Source: Bacillus sp. B-jedd
Lineage (GTDB): Bacteria > Bacillota > Bacilli > Bacillales > Cytobacillaceae
NCBI RefSeq assembly: GCF_000821085.1
Contig: NZ_CCXR01000001.1
Span: 4,385,001 to 4,449,000 of the forward strand
Length of the DNA stretch: 64,000 nt
Reading direction: 5' to 3'
Positions 49,996 through 59,760 of this stretch are shown here, one piece after another (positions within the stretch are counted from its first letter, which is position 1; every line of letters starts with the position of its first letter). The notes under the pieces were generated by a model. The model was not told where the DNA came from and made no database searches. It saw only the letters and a list, made by a program, of their open reading frames with translations. Position numbers and translations under genes: made by a program.

Positions 49996-50414
49996 TATAT
50001 AGGGTGAACTTAATAATTACCCTATTTAATTAGAAAAGCTGGTTGATTGGAGCTCAGGCATGTAGACTCCTCGAAAATCCTCAATTATGCTAACGCATAA
50101 TTTCGTGCGAGGATTATTCTTGGAAGCTTTCCTTGTGCTATCACATTTCCTTCGTGCATAGTCCATTCGAAGAAGCTGTTTGTCCTGCGGGATTGAGCAG
50201 CAAGGGGAGACCCCACAGGAGCTTTGCTCCGAGGAGGCTCCTAACTGCTCCTGCGCCAAAGAATATTCGGGGAAGCTTTGTTCAGCTCGTCGCAAATCCA
50301 CGGGAAGCTATTTCAGGCAGCCGCTTTGATGCCCCGCGGAAAGCGAAATGCCCAGAGCGGAAATCAACCACCCCGTATCTGTCGGAATATCAATTTTATT
50401 TCAACCTATATATA
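49996..50414. repeat. structured intergenic repeat, copy C (long form)
   Basis: 419-nt member with ends TATATAGGGTGAAC and TTTCAACCTATATATA. The core again starts GGTTGATTGGAGCTCAGGCA and ends GGAAATCAACC. Between GACTCC and the GGGATTGAGC segment it has an extra arm, AATCCTC-ATTATGC...GCATAAT...GAGGATT, followed by further inserted sequence. A second insertion follows the GGAGC/GCTCC tip. No coding sequence is evident. It occupies most of the 628-nt ridA-spoVG gap, ending before the sigma-H promoter. Confidence 0.82.
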
Positions 50415-50491
50415 TAAATTACCTAATTTATACCATATTTATCAAAAGTTCACTAATTTGCCCTAATTTTTCAAAAAAGTCTCAAAATAAA

Positions 50492-50520
50492 GAAGGAAAT
50501 ACAAAACTTGTGACGAATAT
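50492..50520 (+). promoter_or_regulatory. sigma-H promoter of spoVG
   Basis: GAAGGAAAT (50492-50500), 11-nt spacer, GACGAATAT (50512-50520), matching RnAGGAwWW-N11-12-RnnGAATww. spoVG is a classic sigma-H gene in B. subtilis. Confidence 0.8.
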
Positions 50521-50562
50521 AGTACTTAGAATTTATTTTTCACAAGAAAAGGGTGTGAACAA

Positions 50563-50853
50563 ATGGAAGTGACAGACGTAAGATTGCGCCGAGTAAATAC
50601 AGAAGGACGAATGAGAGCGATTGCATCGATAACGCTCGACAATGAATTTGTCGTCCACGATATCCGGGTGATCGATGGCAACAATGGCCTGTTTGTAGCA
50701 ATGCCAAGCAAACGGACTCCTGATGGGGAATTCCGTGACATTGCCCATCCGATCAATTCCGGTACCCGCGGAAAAATTCAGGAAGCAGTTCTGGCTGAGT
50801 ATCACCGTCTTGGTGAATTGGAAGTGGAATTTGAAGAAGCTGGAGCTTCCTAG
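50563..50853 (+). CDS. spoVG: regulator SpoVG
   Basis: Nucleic-acid-binding regulator affecting septum formation and sporulation, 96 residues. It opens [20 protein letters not shown] and has [20 protein letters not shown], the signature of the family. The start lies behind AAAAGGGTG. Confidence 0.97.
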   Translation: MEVTDVRLRRVNTEGRMRAIASITLDNEFVVHDIRVIDGNNGLFVAMPSKRTPDGEFRDIAHPINSGTRGKIQEAVLAEYHRLGELEVEFEEAGAS

Positions 50854-50865
50854 GAATATCGCATC

Positions 50866-50898
50866 AAGGGCCTACTTCGAAAGTCAGGCTCTTTTTTT
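50866..50898 (+). terminator. spoVG terminator
   Basis: AGGGCCT, 12-nt loop, AGGCTCT, then T7. Confidence 0.75.
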
Positions 50899-50988
50899 GT
50901 TTTGCTTAAATTTCTCCCAAAGCCCCTTCATTCCCCGCACTCCACACAATGAAAAATCTGAACAATTCTTAACCATTGCTCCGTTTCC

Positions 50989-51017
50989 TTGAAAAAGCGG
51001 CCCATTTACGTTAATAT
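50989..51017 (+). promoter_or_regulatory. glmU promoter
   Basis: TTGAAA (50989-50994), 17-nt spacer, TAATAT (51012-51017). Confidence 0.6.
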
Positions 51018-51117
51018 TTTTAATTGGGTAAAGTTTAATCACAATCAGTCTGGGCATCTATCGGCTTGAGTGCGGGTAGCCATTCTGTAAGATATAAAAG
51101 GATTTGGAGGCATGGCT

Positions 51118-52491
51118 ATGTCAAACCGTTTTGCTGTCATCCTGGCCGCAGGCCAGGGAACACGCATGAAATCTAAGCTCTATAAAGTCTTGCATCCCGT
51201 TTGCGGCAAGCCGATGGTAGAGCATGTTGTTGATGAGATTTCAAAACTATCCATCACTGACATCGTCACAATCGTCGGCCATGGAGCGGAAAAGGTACAG
51301 GCACAGCTGGGAGCCAGAAGTAAATATGCCCTTCAGGAACAGCAGCTTGGAACCGCTCATGCCGTCATGCAGGCAGCGGATGAACTTTCCGGATTGGAAG
51401 GCGTAACCTTAGTGGTGTGCGGTGACACTCCGCTGATTAGGGCAGAGACCATGGAGGCGCTTTTCCGGCACCATTCCGAACAATCTGCAAAAGCAACAAT
51501 CCTCACCGCCCGAATGGAAAACCCTGCCGGTTATGGACGCGTCGTCCGGAACGCGGCCGGGCATGTTGAAAAAATCGTAGAGCATAAGGATGCCAGTGAA
51601 GCAGAACGGGCAATTACAGAAATTAACACCGGCACCTACTGTTTTGATAACAAGGCTCTATTCTCCGCTCTTAATAATGTCTCCAACGAAAACTCTCAGG
51701 GCGAGTATTATCTTCCGGATGTCATTGAGATTCTGAAGAACCAGGGTGAAACGGTTTCGGCTTATCTCACTGAAACTCCCGAGGAAACACTTGGGGTAAA
51801 TGACCGCGTCGCACTTTCGGAAGCAGAGCGGATCATGAGGAAGCGGATCAATGAATCTCATATGAGAAACGGAGTCACATTGATTGATCCCGCAACCACT
51901 TATATCGGCCCGGATGTTGTGATTGGGCAGGATACCGTTCTCTATCCCGGAACAATCATCAGCGGCAGGACTGTTATAGGCCAAGAGTGCAAGATAGGGC
52001 CAAATACGGAAATTGATTCTTGTGAAGTGGGCAACCATACAGTTATAAGGCAATCGGCCGCTTTTAAAAGTTCAATTGGTTCCCATGTCAACATTGGGCC
52101 GTTCGCACATATCCGTCCGGATTCGGCTCTTGGCGATGATGTGAAAATCGGCAACTTTGTTGAAATCAAAAAAGCTGTTATGGGCAACTCGAGCAAAGCT
52201 TCCCATCTAAGCTATATTGGCGATGCGGAAGTTGGCAGCGATGTGAACGTTGGGTGCGGTTCGATAACGGTCAACTATGATGGCAAAAACAAGTTTTTGA
52301 CTAAAATTGAGGATGGGGTATTCATCGGCTGCAATTCAAATCTTGTCGCCCCTGTCACAATTGGCAAAGGCGCCTATGTTGCCGCAGGATCTACCATTAC
52401 CGAAAACGTCCCTCCGGAGGCTTTGTCACTGGCACGGGCCCGGCAGGTAAACAAAGAGAATTACGTTCAAAAACTGAATAGAAAGAAATAA
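51118..52491 (+). CDS. glmU: bifunctional GlcN-1-P acetyltransferase / UDP-GlcNAc pyrophosphorylase GlmU
   Basis: Makes UDP-GlcNAc for the cell wall. The N-terminal uridyltransferase (about 1-230) has [17 protein letters not shown]; the C-terminal left-handed beta helix consists of hexapeptide repeats (for example [27 protein letters not shown]). ATG 51118 lies 7 nt behind GGAGG; the ATG at 51112 is too close. 457 residues. prs follows after 12 nt. Confidence 0.97.
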   Translation: MSNRFAVILAAGQGTRMKSKLYKVLHPVCGKPMVEHVVDEISKLSITDIVTIVGHGAEKVQAQLGARSKYALQEQQLGTAHAVMQAADELSGLEGVTLVVCGDTPLIRAETMEALFRHHSEQSAKATILTARMENPAGYGRVVRNAAGHVEKIVEHKDASEAERAITEINTGTYCFDNKALFSALNNVSNENSQGEYYLPDVIEILKNQGETVSAYLTETPEETLGVNDRVALSEAERIMRKRINESHMRNGVTLIDPATTYIGPDVVIGQDTVLYPGTIISGRTVIGQECKIGPNTEIDSCEVGNHTVIRQSAAFKSSIGSHVNIGPFAHIRPDSALGDDVKIGNFVEIKKAVMGNSSKASHLSYIGDAEVGSDVNVGCGSITVNYDGKNKFLTKIEDGVFIGCNSNLVAPVTIGKGAYVAAGSTITENVPPEALSLARARQVNKENYVQKLNRKK

Positions 52492-52503
52492 TTGGAGGCC
52501 ATC

Positions 52504-53460
52504 ATGTCAAATCAATATCTAGATCCGAAGTTAAAGTTGTTCAGCCTGAACTCGAACTATCAGCTTGCAGATGAAATCGCCAAGGTCATTGGTGTCGAAC
52601 TTGGCAAATGTTCCGTCACCCGTTTCAGCGACGGAGAAATCCAAATCAATATCGAAGAGAGCATCCGGGGCTGTGATGTATATATCATTCAGTCGACCAG
52701 CGCTCCGGTCAATGAAAATATCATGGAATTGCTGATCATGATTGATGCTTTGAAACGGGCTTCCGCAAAAACAATCAATATTGTCATGCCTTATTACGGC
52801 TATGCCCGCCAGGACAGGAAAGCTCGCGCCCGCGAGCCGATTACGGCAAAGCTGGTCGCGAACCTGCTCGAGACTGCCGGTGCGACCCGTGTCATTACGC
52901 TTGATTTGCACGCGCCTCAAATCCAGGGCTTCTTCGATATTCCTATTGACCACCTCATGGGTGTGCCAATTCTTTCGGAACATTTCAGGAACAGGGATCT
53001 AAATGGCGACATCGTCATTGTTTCCCCTGACCATGGCGGAGTAACACGCGCGCGCAGGATGGCTGAACGCCTGAAAGCGCCAATTGCGATCATTGACAAG
53101 CGCAGGCCTAGGCCGAATGTTGCGGAAGTAATGAACATTGTCGGCCATATTGAAGGCAAGGTAGCTATTTTAATTGATGATATTATCGATACAGCAGGTA
53201 CGATCACACTGGCTGCGAATGCGCTTGCCGAAAACGGCGCCTCGGCGGTGTATGCATGCTGCACCCATCCGGTTCTCTCAGGGCCGGCAATCGAACGTAT
53301 CCAGAACTCGAATATTAAAGAGTTGGTTGTGACAAACACGATTGAGTTGAAAGACGAAAAGAAAATAGATAAGATTACTACGCTTTCAGTCGCCCCTCTT
53401 ATTGGCGAAGCCATCATAAGAGTACATGAGGAACAATCTGTAAGCACATTGTTTGATTAA
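52504..53460 (+). CDS. prs: ribose-phosphate pyrophosphokinase Prs
   Basis: Makes PRPP, substrate of PurF and co-effector of PurR, both encoded in this window. Motifs [36 protein letters not shown], the flexible loop and the PRPP loop [14 protein letters not shown] are intact. ATG 52504 behind GGAGG; 318 residues. Co-transcribed with glmU. A weak GGTCCT/AGGGCC hairpin with T5 follows at 53476-53502. Confidence 0.97.
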   Translation: MSNQYLDPKLKLFSLNSNYQLADEIAKVIGVELGKCSVTRFSDGEIQINIEESIRGCDVYIIQSTSAPVNENIMELLIMIDALKRASAKTINIVMPYYGYARQDRKARAREPITAKLVANLLETAGATRVITLDLHAPQIQGFFDIPIDHLMGVPILSEHFRNRDLNGDIVIVSPDHGGVTRARRMAERLKAPIAIIDKRRPRPNVAEVMNIVGHIEGKVAILIDDIIDTAGTITLAANALAENGASAVYACCTHPVLSGPAIERIQNSNIKELVVTNTIELKDEKKIDKITTLSVAPLIGEAIIRVHEEQSVSTLFD

Positions 53461-53616
53461 AAATCTGTTTGTGAGGGTCCTCCGGACGGGCAGGGCCTTT
53501 TTCCTCACGATTTAGCAGGTTTTCGCCTCTTAGATTAATCTAATGCGTTTAGACCTACCTCTTTTAGGGCACTTTTTTATAGAGGAACCAAAGAAGAAAA
53601 GGAAGGGGATAAATTC

Positions 53617-54252
53617 ATGAGTACAGTTTTGCAGGCAAAGGACCGCAGCGGAGAGAAAAAGATTTCTGTTAGAAAGTTACGGAGGGAGGGCAATATCCCG
53701 GCTGTCATGTATGGATCCGATGTGGAAAGCACGTCTGTCTATGTCAGCGCGGCCGATTTTGCCAAAACGATCAAGCAAGTCGGAAGGAACGGTGTTTTTT
53801 CCCTTGATGTCGACGGAAATAAACAGGATGTAGTGTTGACTGACTATCAAAAAGATGCCATCAACAATGATATCGTCCATGCGGATTTCCTTGCGGTGGA
53901 CAAGTCGACCAAAATCAATGCCGATGTAAACGTAACACTTGTCGGGGATTCTGCAGGTGTAAGGGATGGAGGCGTTCTGCAGCAGCCGCTTTTCGCGGTC
54001 TCCATCACAAGCACGCCAGCGAATATTCCCCCGATGATTGAAGTTGACATTACTTCCATGCAGGTCGGGGATGTCCTGACGATTGCAGACTTGAACACAG
54101 AAGGCAAATACGAGATTAACCATGAAGCGGATGAAGTTATCGCTTCCATCCTGCCTCCGAAAGTCGAAGAAGAAATCGATACGGGCGAACAGCAGGACGG
54201 TGGAGTTCCTGAGAATGAAGAGGGCAGGGAAACACAGCCTTCCGAAGAATAG
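53617..54252 (+). CDS. ctc: 50S ribosomal protein L25/general stress protein Ctc
   Basis: bL25 family protein with the long TL5-type C-terminal domain, 211 residues; it binds 5S rRNA. Motifs are RKLRREGNIPAVMYG and the C-terminal PPMIEVDITSMQVGDVL. The acidic tail (VEEEIDTGEQQDGG) is typical. In B. subtilis it is a sigma-B gene; I saw no clear sigma-B promoter here, but there is a perfect 14-bp palindrome at 53530-53543. Confidence 0.95.
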   Translation: MSTVLQAKDRSGEKKISVRKLRREGNIPAVMYGSDVESTSVYVSAADFAKTIKQVGRNGVFSLDVDGNKQDVVLTDYQKDAINNDIVHADFLAVDKSTKINADVNVTLVGDSAGVRDGGVLQQPLFAVSITSTPANIPPMIEVDITSMQVGDVLTIADLNTEGKYEINHEADEVIASILPPKVEEEIDTGEQQDGGVPENEEGRETQPSEE

Positions 54253-54256
54253 TAAA

Positions 54257-54292
54257 CCAGACGTAGCCTTAGCAATAAGGTTACGTCTTTTA
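54257..54292 (+). terminator. ctc terminator
   Basis: AGACGTAGCCTTA-gcaa-TAAGGTTACGTCT, followed by TTTAT. Confidence 0.88.
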
Positions 54293-54317
54293 TCATTTAT
54301 TGAACGGGGGAATAGGA

Positions 54318-54881
54318 GTGAAGTTGATTGTCGGCTTAGGGAATCCCGGCAGGCAGTATGCCGATACGAGGCATAACATCGGTTTTGCCGTCATAGAACG
54401 GCTGGCAGACAAGCTTGGCATTCCGCTTGACCAGGCTAAACATAAAGGGCTGTTCGGATCCGGGTTTTATAAAGGTGAAAAACTTGCTTTGCTCATGCCC
54501 CTTACATATATGAATTTGTCTGGCGAATCAATTCGCGCGGCCATGGATTTTTATAAACTGGAGCCAGAGGACATTGTCGTCATTTATGATGATCTTGATT
54601 TGCCGGTGGGGAAAATCCGGCTTCGCCAAAAGGGAAGCCCCGGGGGGCACAATGGGATTAAATCCACGATTGCCCATCTTGGAACACAGGAGTTCAATCG
54701 GGTCAGGATTGGTATCAGCCGCCCGCCCGCTGGGATGGCTGTAACGGACTATGTTCTGGGCCGTTTCCGGAAAGAAGAAGAACCGTTAATGGCGGAAGCG
54801 GTAGAAAAAAGTGCCGCTGCCTGTGAGGCCTGGTTTGAAAAGCCATTTTTGCAGGTTATGAATGAATTTAACCAGCAATGA
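54318..54881 (+). CDS. pth: peptidyl-tRNA hydrolase Pth
   Basis: Releases peptides from drop-off peptidyl-tRNA. Catalytic His19 in [20 protein letters not shown] and [16 protein letters not shown] are intact; [11 protein letters not shown] carries conserved residues. GTG 54318 after a GGGGG/AGGA region gives 187 residues. Confidence 0.97.
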   Translation: MKLIVGLGNPGRQYADTRHNIGFAVIERLADKLGIPLDQAKHKGLFGSGFYKGEKLALLMPLTYMNLSGESIRAAMDFYKLEPEDIVVIYDDLDLPVGKIRLRQKGSPGGHNGIKSTIAHLGTQEFNRVRIGISRPPAGMAVTDYVLGRFRKEEEPLMAEAVEKSAAACEAWFEKPFLQVMNEFNQQ

Positions 54882-54916
54882 TATGAAGTCATAAAAGCAG
54901 GCCCAAAGCTATACGA

Positions 54917-54947
54917 TGAATAAATCAGCCCGTGTGAGCCCATACTG
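54917..54947 (+). promoter_or_regulatory. putative sigma-G/sigma-F promoter of fin
   Basis: TGAATA (54917-54922), 18-nt spacer, CATACTG (54941-54947), one mismatch from the sigma-G -10. It fits the forespore expression of fin known in B. subtilis. Confidence 0.6.
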
Positions 54948-54977
54948 TAGGTATTGACTTCCTCGGGAGGGAATAGA

Positions 54978-55208
54978 GTGGCTATTCATTACGTTTGCCG
55001 CCATTGCGGCACTGTGATTGGCTCGATTGAAATGCCAAAGGCGGATTCGGTCATGCTGGGCCTGAATATTCTAAGCGGCGAGGACCGTGCGGCCATGGTT
55101 TCATATGAGCAAAATGGTGATATACAAGTAAGGTCTATATGTGAGGATTGCCAGGAATCGTTTGATAAGAACCCTAATCTTCACCAATACGATTATTTGA
55201 TTCATTAA
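54978..55208 (+). CDS. fin: anti-sigma-F factor Fin
   Basis: 76-residue zinc protein that shuts off sigma-F at the switch to sigma-G. Two Cys pairs are present (CRHCG at 7-10, CEDCQ near 58-61), with SYEQNGDIQVRSICEDC. GTG 54978 follows GGGAGGGAA. Confidence 0.93.
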   Translation: MAIHYVCRHCGTVIGSIEMPKADSVMLGLNILSGEDRAAMVSYEQNGDIQVRSICEDCQESFDKNPNLHQYDYLIH

Positions 55209-55210
55209 TC

Positions 55211-55246
55211 AGGCTTTGGAGAGGTCCAAAGCGTTTTTCTGTTTCT
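55211..55246 (+). terminator. fin terminator
   Basis: GCTTTGGA-gagg-TCCAAAGC followed by GTTTTTCTGTTT. Confidence 0.88.
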
Positions 55247-55325
55247 AAATGATGGGAGCAACGTGGATGAGTTTAAGAGAAAGATTAAAGACAGCCTGTA
55301 GAAGCGCGGGGAAGGAGGAAATGGA

Positions 55326-58300
55326 ATGAAAGGCCTGACGACATTGTTTCTTAAGCACGAGGACATCCAATCCGTTATAAGCGGAGTGGAGGGCGGCTTA
55401 AAGGAACAGCTGATTGCCGGTTTATCCGGTTCATCTAGAACAGTTTTGGCGGCATCGATCTATCAACAGACGGGCAGGCCTATCCTCCTCATTACTCATA
55501 ACCTGCTTCAGGCGCAGAAGCTTTATGAGGACCTGGCCAGCCTTGTCAATGAGAAGGAAGTCTACTTGTTTCCAGCCAATGAATTGATTGCAGCCGAAAT
55601 GAGTATTGCAAGCCCCGAGCTCAGGGGGCAGCGGATTGAAGTGCTCAATGAGTGGAGCACGAACGGAAAAGGTATATTGATAGCACCGGTGGCGGGCTTG
55701 CGTAAAATTCTGCCGCCTAAAGAGCGGTGGGAACAGTATCAGCTTTCAATTGAAAAGGACCAGGACCTTGACATAGAAGAGACGCTGGAAACCTTGGTGA
55801 AAATGGGTTATGTCCGCTCTGAAATGGTATCGACACCGGGTGAGTTCAGCGTACGGGGCGGGATACTGGACATTTTTCCGCTTACCGAGGCAAATCCATT
55901 AAGGATAGAATTGTTTGACACAGAAGTTGAGTCAATCAGAAGCTTCTCCATAGAGGATCAGCGCTCAAAAGAAAAAATTCCTAAAGCGATTATTGGCCCG
56001 GCTACAGAAATGCCGCTTGGTGAAGAGGATTTCGCCCGCCTTGCAGCGGAATTGAAGGCAGGCCTTGCTGCCAGTCTGAAGAAAATCCAGGATGAGAAGG
56101 CGAAATTGCTTTTGTCCCAAAATATTTCTTATGAGTTGGAGCAAATTAACAATCGCCAGCGGCCGGACCAGATTTTCAAATACAGCTCGATTGCATACGA
56201 AAAACCAGCTAGTTTGCTAGATTATTTGCCGGGGAACGGCATGCTCATGGTTGATGAAATCAGCAGGGTGGTGGAGATGAGCGAGTCGCTCGATAAAGAG
56301 GAGGCTGAGTGGTACACGTCACTCCTTGGTGAAGGGAGAATTATCCACGGCCTTTCGCTTTCTCATCAAGTAAACGAGCTCTTCCAAAAAAAACAGGTGC
56401 CCGTCTTGTACTTGTCGCTTTTCCTTCGGCATGTGGCGAATACAAACCCGCAAAATATCATCAATTTCTCTTCTAGGCAAATGCAGAATTTCCATGGCCA
56501 GATGCATCTTTTGAAGGTGGAGATGGAAAGGTGGAAAAAGGGCGGATATACGGTTCTGTTTTTAGGGGCGAATCATGAAAGGGTAGACAAGCTGCAGCGC
56601 GTTTTGGAAGATTACCAAATTGAAGCGGGGCTGGCCAAAGAAACGTCCACCCTTGTTCCGGGTTCTGTCCAAATCATCCAGGGCGGCCTCCAAAGCGGCT
56701 TTGAACTGCCAATGCAAAAGATTGCCGTCATTACAGAAGAAGAGCTTTTTAATAAAAGGGTGAAAAAATCAAGGCAGCGCCAGAAACTGTCCAACGCGGA
56801 ACGCATCAAGAATTATTCCGAGTTGAAGATTGGCGATTATGTGGTCCATGTCAACCACGGGATTGGTAAATATCTCGGTATAGAGACGCTCGTCATTAAC
56901 GGCCTTCATAAAGATTATCTTCATATCCGCTACCAGGGGACAGACAAGCTGTATGTTCCTGTTGAGCAGATTGACCTAGTTCAGAAGTATGTCGGTTCCG
57001 AAGGAAAGGAGCCGAAAGTTTACAAGCTGGGCGGCAGTGACTGGAAGCGCGTGAAGAAAAAGGTCCAATCCTCTGTCCAGGATATTGCCGATGACTTGAT
57101 CAAGCTGTATGCCGAACGGGAAGCGGCCTTGGGCTATGCATTCAGCCCAGACGGGGAGATGCAAAGGGAGTTTGAAGCTTCCTTCCCTTATCAGGAAACG
57201 GAAGACCAGCTGAGGTCCATCCATGAAATTAAGCGTGATATGGAAAAATCCCGGCCGATGGACCGGCTGCTTTGCGGCGATGTCGGCTATGGAAAGACCG
57301 AGGTCGCCATTCGTGCCGCTTTTAAAGCGATTGCCGATGGAAGGCAGGTCGCCTTCCTTGTGCCGACAACCATTCTCGCGCAGCAGCATTATGAAACCAT
57401 CCGTGAAAGGTTTCAGGACTATCCAATCAATATAGGGCTGCTGAGCCGTTTCCGCTCGAGAAAACAGCAGACGGAAACGATAAAGGGACTGAAAGCAGGA
57501 ACAGTTGATATTGTCATCGGAACACACAGACTTTTATCAAAAGATGTCACGTACCGGGACATTGGTTTGCTCATCATTGATGAGGAGCAGCGGTTTGGTG
57601 TCACCCATAAAGAAAAAATCAAACAGCTGAAAACAAATGTCGATGTGCTGACATTAACAGCGACTCCGATTCCAAGGACGCTTCATATGTCCATGCTCGG
57701 AGTAAGGGATTTATCTGTTATTGAGACTCCTCCGGAAAACCGGTTCCCGATTCAGACATATGTGATGGAATATAACGGGGTTCTGGTGAAGGAAGCGATT
57801 GAACGGGAACTTGCGCGCAATGGGCAGGTTTATTTCCTGTATAACAGGGTCGAGGATATAGAAAGAAAAGCCGAGGAAATTTCCATGCTTGTACCGGATG
57901 CGAGGGTCACTTTTGCCCATGGCCAAATGTCCGAAAACGAACTTGAATCTGTTATGATTGGTTTCCTTGCAGGGGAATTTGATGTGCTTGTCACGACTAC
58001 CATTATTGAAACAGGCGTTGATATCCCGAACGTCAATACTCTCATCGTCCATGATGCTGACAGGATGGGACTGTCCCAGCTTTATCAGCTCCGCGGGCGT
58101 GTCGGCCGTTCAAGCCGGATTGCGTATGCCTACTTCACGTACCGGAAAGATAAAGTGCTGACAGAGGTTGCCGAAAAACGACTCCACGCGATTAAGGAAT
58201 TTACCGAGTTAGGCTCTGGATTCAAAATCGCAATGAGGGATTTATCGATCAGGGGAGCGGGCAACCTGCTCGGTGCCCAGCAGCATGGCTTTATCGATTC

Positions 58301-58853
58301 GGTCGGATTTGACCTTTATTCGCAGATGCTTAAGGAAGCGATCGAAGAACGGAGAGGAAAGTCCAGGGAAGAAGAAAGGCCGACAGTGGAAATCGACCTT
58401 GATCTGGATGCGTATATTCCCGATTCTTATATTCGCGACGGCCATCAGAAGATCGAGATGTACAAGAGGTTCCGGGGCATTCAGGATTTGGAGGATAGCA
58501 AAGAGCTTGAATCTGAGATGAAGGACCGTTTCGGGGAATACCCTGACGAGGTCGCCTATTTATTCAGCGTGGCCGAAATAAAAGTGCACGCGCTGAATGC
58601 GGGAATCGAATCGATTAAGCAGGTGAAGGGAAAAATCACCATTCTATTAAATGAGAAGGCTGTCACGGAAATCAAAGGGGATGCCATCGTGAATGTCACG
58701 TATCCATTTGGAAGGATGGCCGGTTTCGGGATGGAAGGAAAGAAATTTAAAATAACGCTTGAGGCAAAAGAGGGCCAAACGGCAATTTGGCTCAATGCTA
58801 TTTATGAAATTGCGAAAGGCCTTGAAGTGGAGCGAAAAAAGAATATTCAGTAG
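55326..58853 (+). CDS. mfd: transcription-repair coupling factor Mfd
   Basis: 1175-residue ATP-dependent translocase that displaces stalled RNA polymerase and recruits UvrA. The N-terminal part is UvrB-like (domains 1-3). The RNA polymerase interaction domain follows (about 495-560, KIGDYVVHVNHGIGKYLGI). Helicase motifs are GDVGYGKTEVAIRAA, DEEQRFG, TATPIPRT and QLRGRVGRS. The C-terminal TRCF domain is complete. GGAGGAAATGG lies upstream. Confidence 0.97.
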   Translation: MKGLTTLFLKHEDIQSVISGVEGGLKEQLIAGLSGSSRTVLAASIYQQTGRPILLITHNLLQAQKLYEDLASLVNEKEVYLFPANELIAAEMSIASPELRGQRIEVLNEWSTNGKGILIAPVAGLRKILPPKERWEQYQLSIEKDQDLDIEETLETLVKMGYVRSEMVSTPGEFSVRGGILDIFPLTEANPLRIELFDTEVESIRSFSIEDQRSKEKIPKAIIGPATEMPLGEEDFARLAAELKAGLAASLKKIQDEKAKLLLSQNISYELEQINNRQRPDQIFKYSSIAYEKPASLLDYLPGNGMLMVDEISRVVEMSESLDKEEAEWYTSLLGEGRIIHGLSLSHQVNELFQKKQVPVLYLSLFLRHVANTNPQNIINFSSRQMQNFHGQMHLLKVEMERWKKGGYTVLFLGANHERVDKLQRVLEDYQIEAGLAKETSTLVPGSVQIIQGGLQSGFELPMQKIAVITEEELFNKRVKKSRQRQKLSNAERIKNYSELKIGDYVVHVNHGIGKYLGIETLVINGLHKDYLHIRYQGTDKLYVPVEQIDLVQKYVGSEGKEPKVYKLGGSDWKRVKKKVQSSVQDIADDLIKLYAEREAALGYAFSPDGEMQREFEASFPYQETEDQLRSIHEIKRDMEKSRPMDRLLCGDVGYGKTEVAIRAAFKAIADGRQVAFLVPTTILAQQHYETIRERFQDYPINIGLLSRFRSRKQQTETIKGLKAGTVDIVIGTHRLLSKDVTYRDIGLLIIDEEQRFGVTHKEKIKQLKTNVDVLTLTATPIPRTLHMSMLGVRDLSVIETPPENRFPIQTYVMEYNGVLVKEAIERELARNGQVYFLYNRVEDIERKAEEISMLVPDARVTFAHGQMSENELESVMIGFLAGEFDVLVTTTIIETGVDIPNVNTLIVHDADRMGLSQLYQLRGRVGRSSRIAYAYFTYRKDKVLTEVAEKRLHAIKEFTELGSGFKIAMRDLSIRGAGNLLGAQQHGFIDSVGFDLYSQMLKEAIEERRGKSREEERPTVEIDLDLDAYIPDSYIRDGHQKIEMYKRFRGIQDLEDSKELESEMKDRFGEYPDEVAYLFSVAEIKVHALNAGIESIKQVKGKITILLNEKAVTEIKGDAIVNVTYPFGRMAGFGMEGKKFKITLEAKEGQTAIWLNAIYEIAKGLEVERKKNIQ

Positions 58854-58854
58854 G

Positions 58855-58885
58855 AAATAAGGCCTTAAAAGGCCTTATTTTTAAA
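58855..58885 (+). terminator. mfd terminator
   Basis: AAATAAGGCCTT-AAAAGGCCTTATTT, then TTAAAT; strong stem just after the stop codon. Confidence 0.9.
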
Positions 58886-59014
58886 TAAAGATAGGAAGTA
58901 TTGTTTTAGCGAGGAAAAAGTTGGGTAATTCATTCAATGTAGCTTGCCGTTCCTAATTGGTATGTTTATCCTGTTCTGGAAGTTTTAATTGCGGTTACAA
59001 AATAATTTCCCCTA

Positions 59015-59044
59015 TGAATAGAACTTTCCATATGAAGGATACTA
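59015..59044 (+). promoter_or_regulatory. putative sigma-G promoter of spoVT
   Basis: TGAATA (59015-59020), 17-nt spacer, GATACTA (59038-59044); one mismatch from CATACTA. spoVT is a sigma-G gene in B. subtilis. Confidence 0.6.
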
Positions 59045-59124
59045 AGTTCAAACTTGGTGAGACTATCAGCAATAGGCAGGGTTTCATCAATTTCAATCAT
59101 CAGATGAAAGTGAGGCAACATTGA

Positions 59125-59661
59125 ATGAAAGCAACTGGTATAGTTCGTCGAATCGATGATTTAGGTCGTGTTGTCATTCCGAAGGAAATCCGCAGAACCC
59201 TCCGGATTAGGGAAGGAGATCCGCTCGAAATATTTGTCGACCGTGATGGAGAAGTAATCCTTAAGAAATATTCACCAATCAGCGAGCTGAGCGATTTTGC
59301 AAAAGAATACGCGGAAGCTCTTTATGACAGCCTTGGCAATCCAGTCCTGATCTGTGACAGGGATACTTATATCGCTGTAGCGGGCGGTTCGAAAAAGGAT
59401 TTCTTAAACAAGAATATTGGTGAGCAAGTTGAGAAAGTGATGGAAGACCGTTCGTCGGTCCTTGTGACACAGCAGGGGCAAATCGCACTTGTCGATGGCA
59501 ATGAAGAAACGATTTCTTCTTATACAATCGGACCGATTATCGCAAATGGAGATCCAATCGGAGCAGTTATCATTTTTTCTAAAGAAGGCACCCTTGGGGA
59601 AGTCGAGCAAAAAGCAGTTGAAACGGCAGCAGGCTTCTTGGCAAGGCAAATGGAACAATAG
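59125..59661 (+). CDS. spoVT: stage V sporulation regulator SpoVT
   Basis: Forespore regulator of sigma-G genes. The N-terminal 50 residues are an AbrB-type swapped hairpin (MKATGIVRRIDDLGRVVIP), paralogous to abrB at 38956. A C-terminal GAF-like domain occupies about 60-178 (GNPVLICDRDTYIAVAGGSK). 178 residues, normal. Confidence 0.97.
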   Translation: MKATGIVRRIDDLGRVVIPKEIRRTLRIREGDPLEIFVDRDGEVILKKYSPISELSDFAKEYAEALYDSLGNPVLICDRDTYIAVAGGSKKDFLNKNIGEQVEKVMEDRSSVLVTQQGQIALVDGNEETISSYTIGPIIANGDPIGAVIIFSKEGTLGEVEQKAVETAAGFLARQMEQ

Positions 59662-59680
59662 GCCTCAACACGGCCAAAAG

Positions 59681-59712
59681 AAGGCTGGCCCCAATCGGGA
59701 CCGGCCTTTTTC
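59681..59712 (+). terminator. spoVT terminator
   Basis: AAGGCTGGCCCC-aatc-GGGACCGGCCTT followed by TTT. Confidence 0.85.
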
Positions 59713-59760
59713 TGTTTTATGTTATAATAGCTTTCGAATTCGCTTTTGAAGGAGACTGCA

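Noticed and set aside
50133..50417. 94-codon ORF inside repeat copy C
   Set aside because: Composed of the hairpin repeat; the frame is not kept in other copies.
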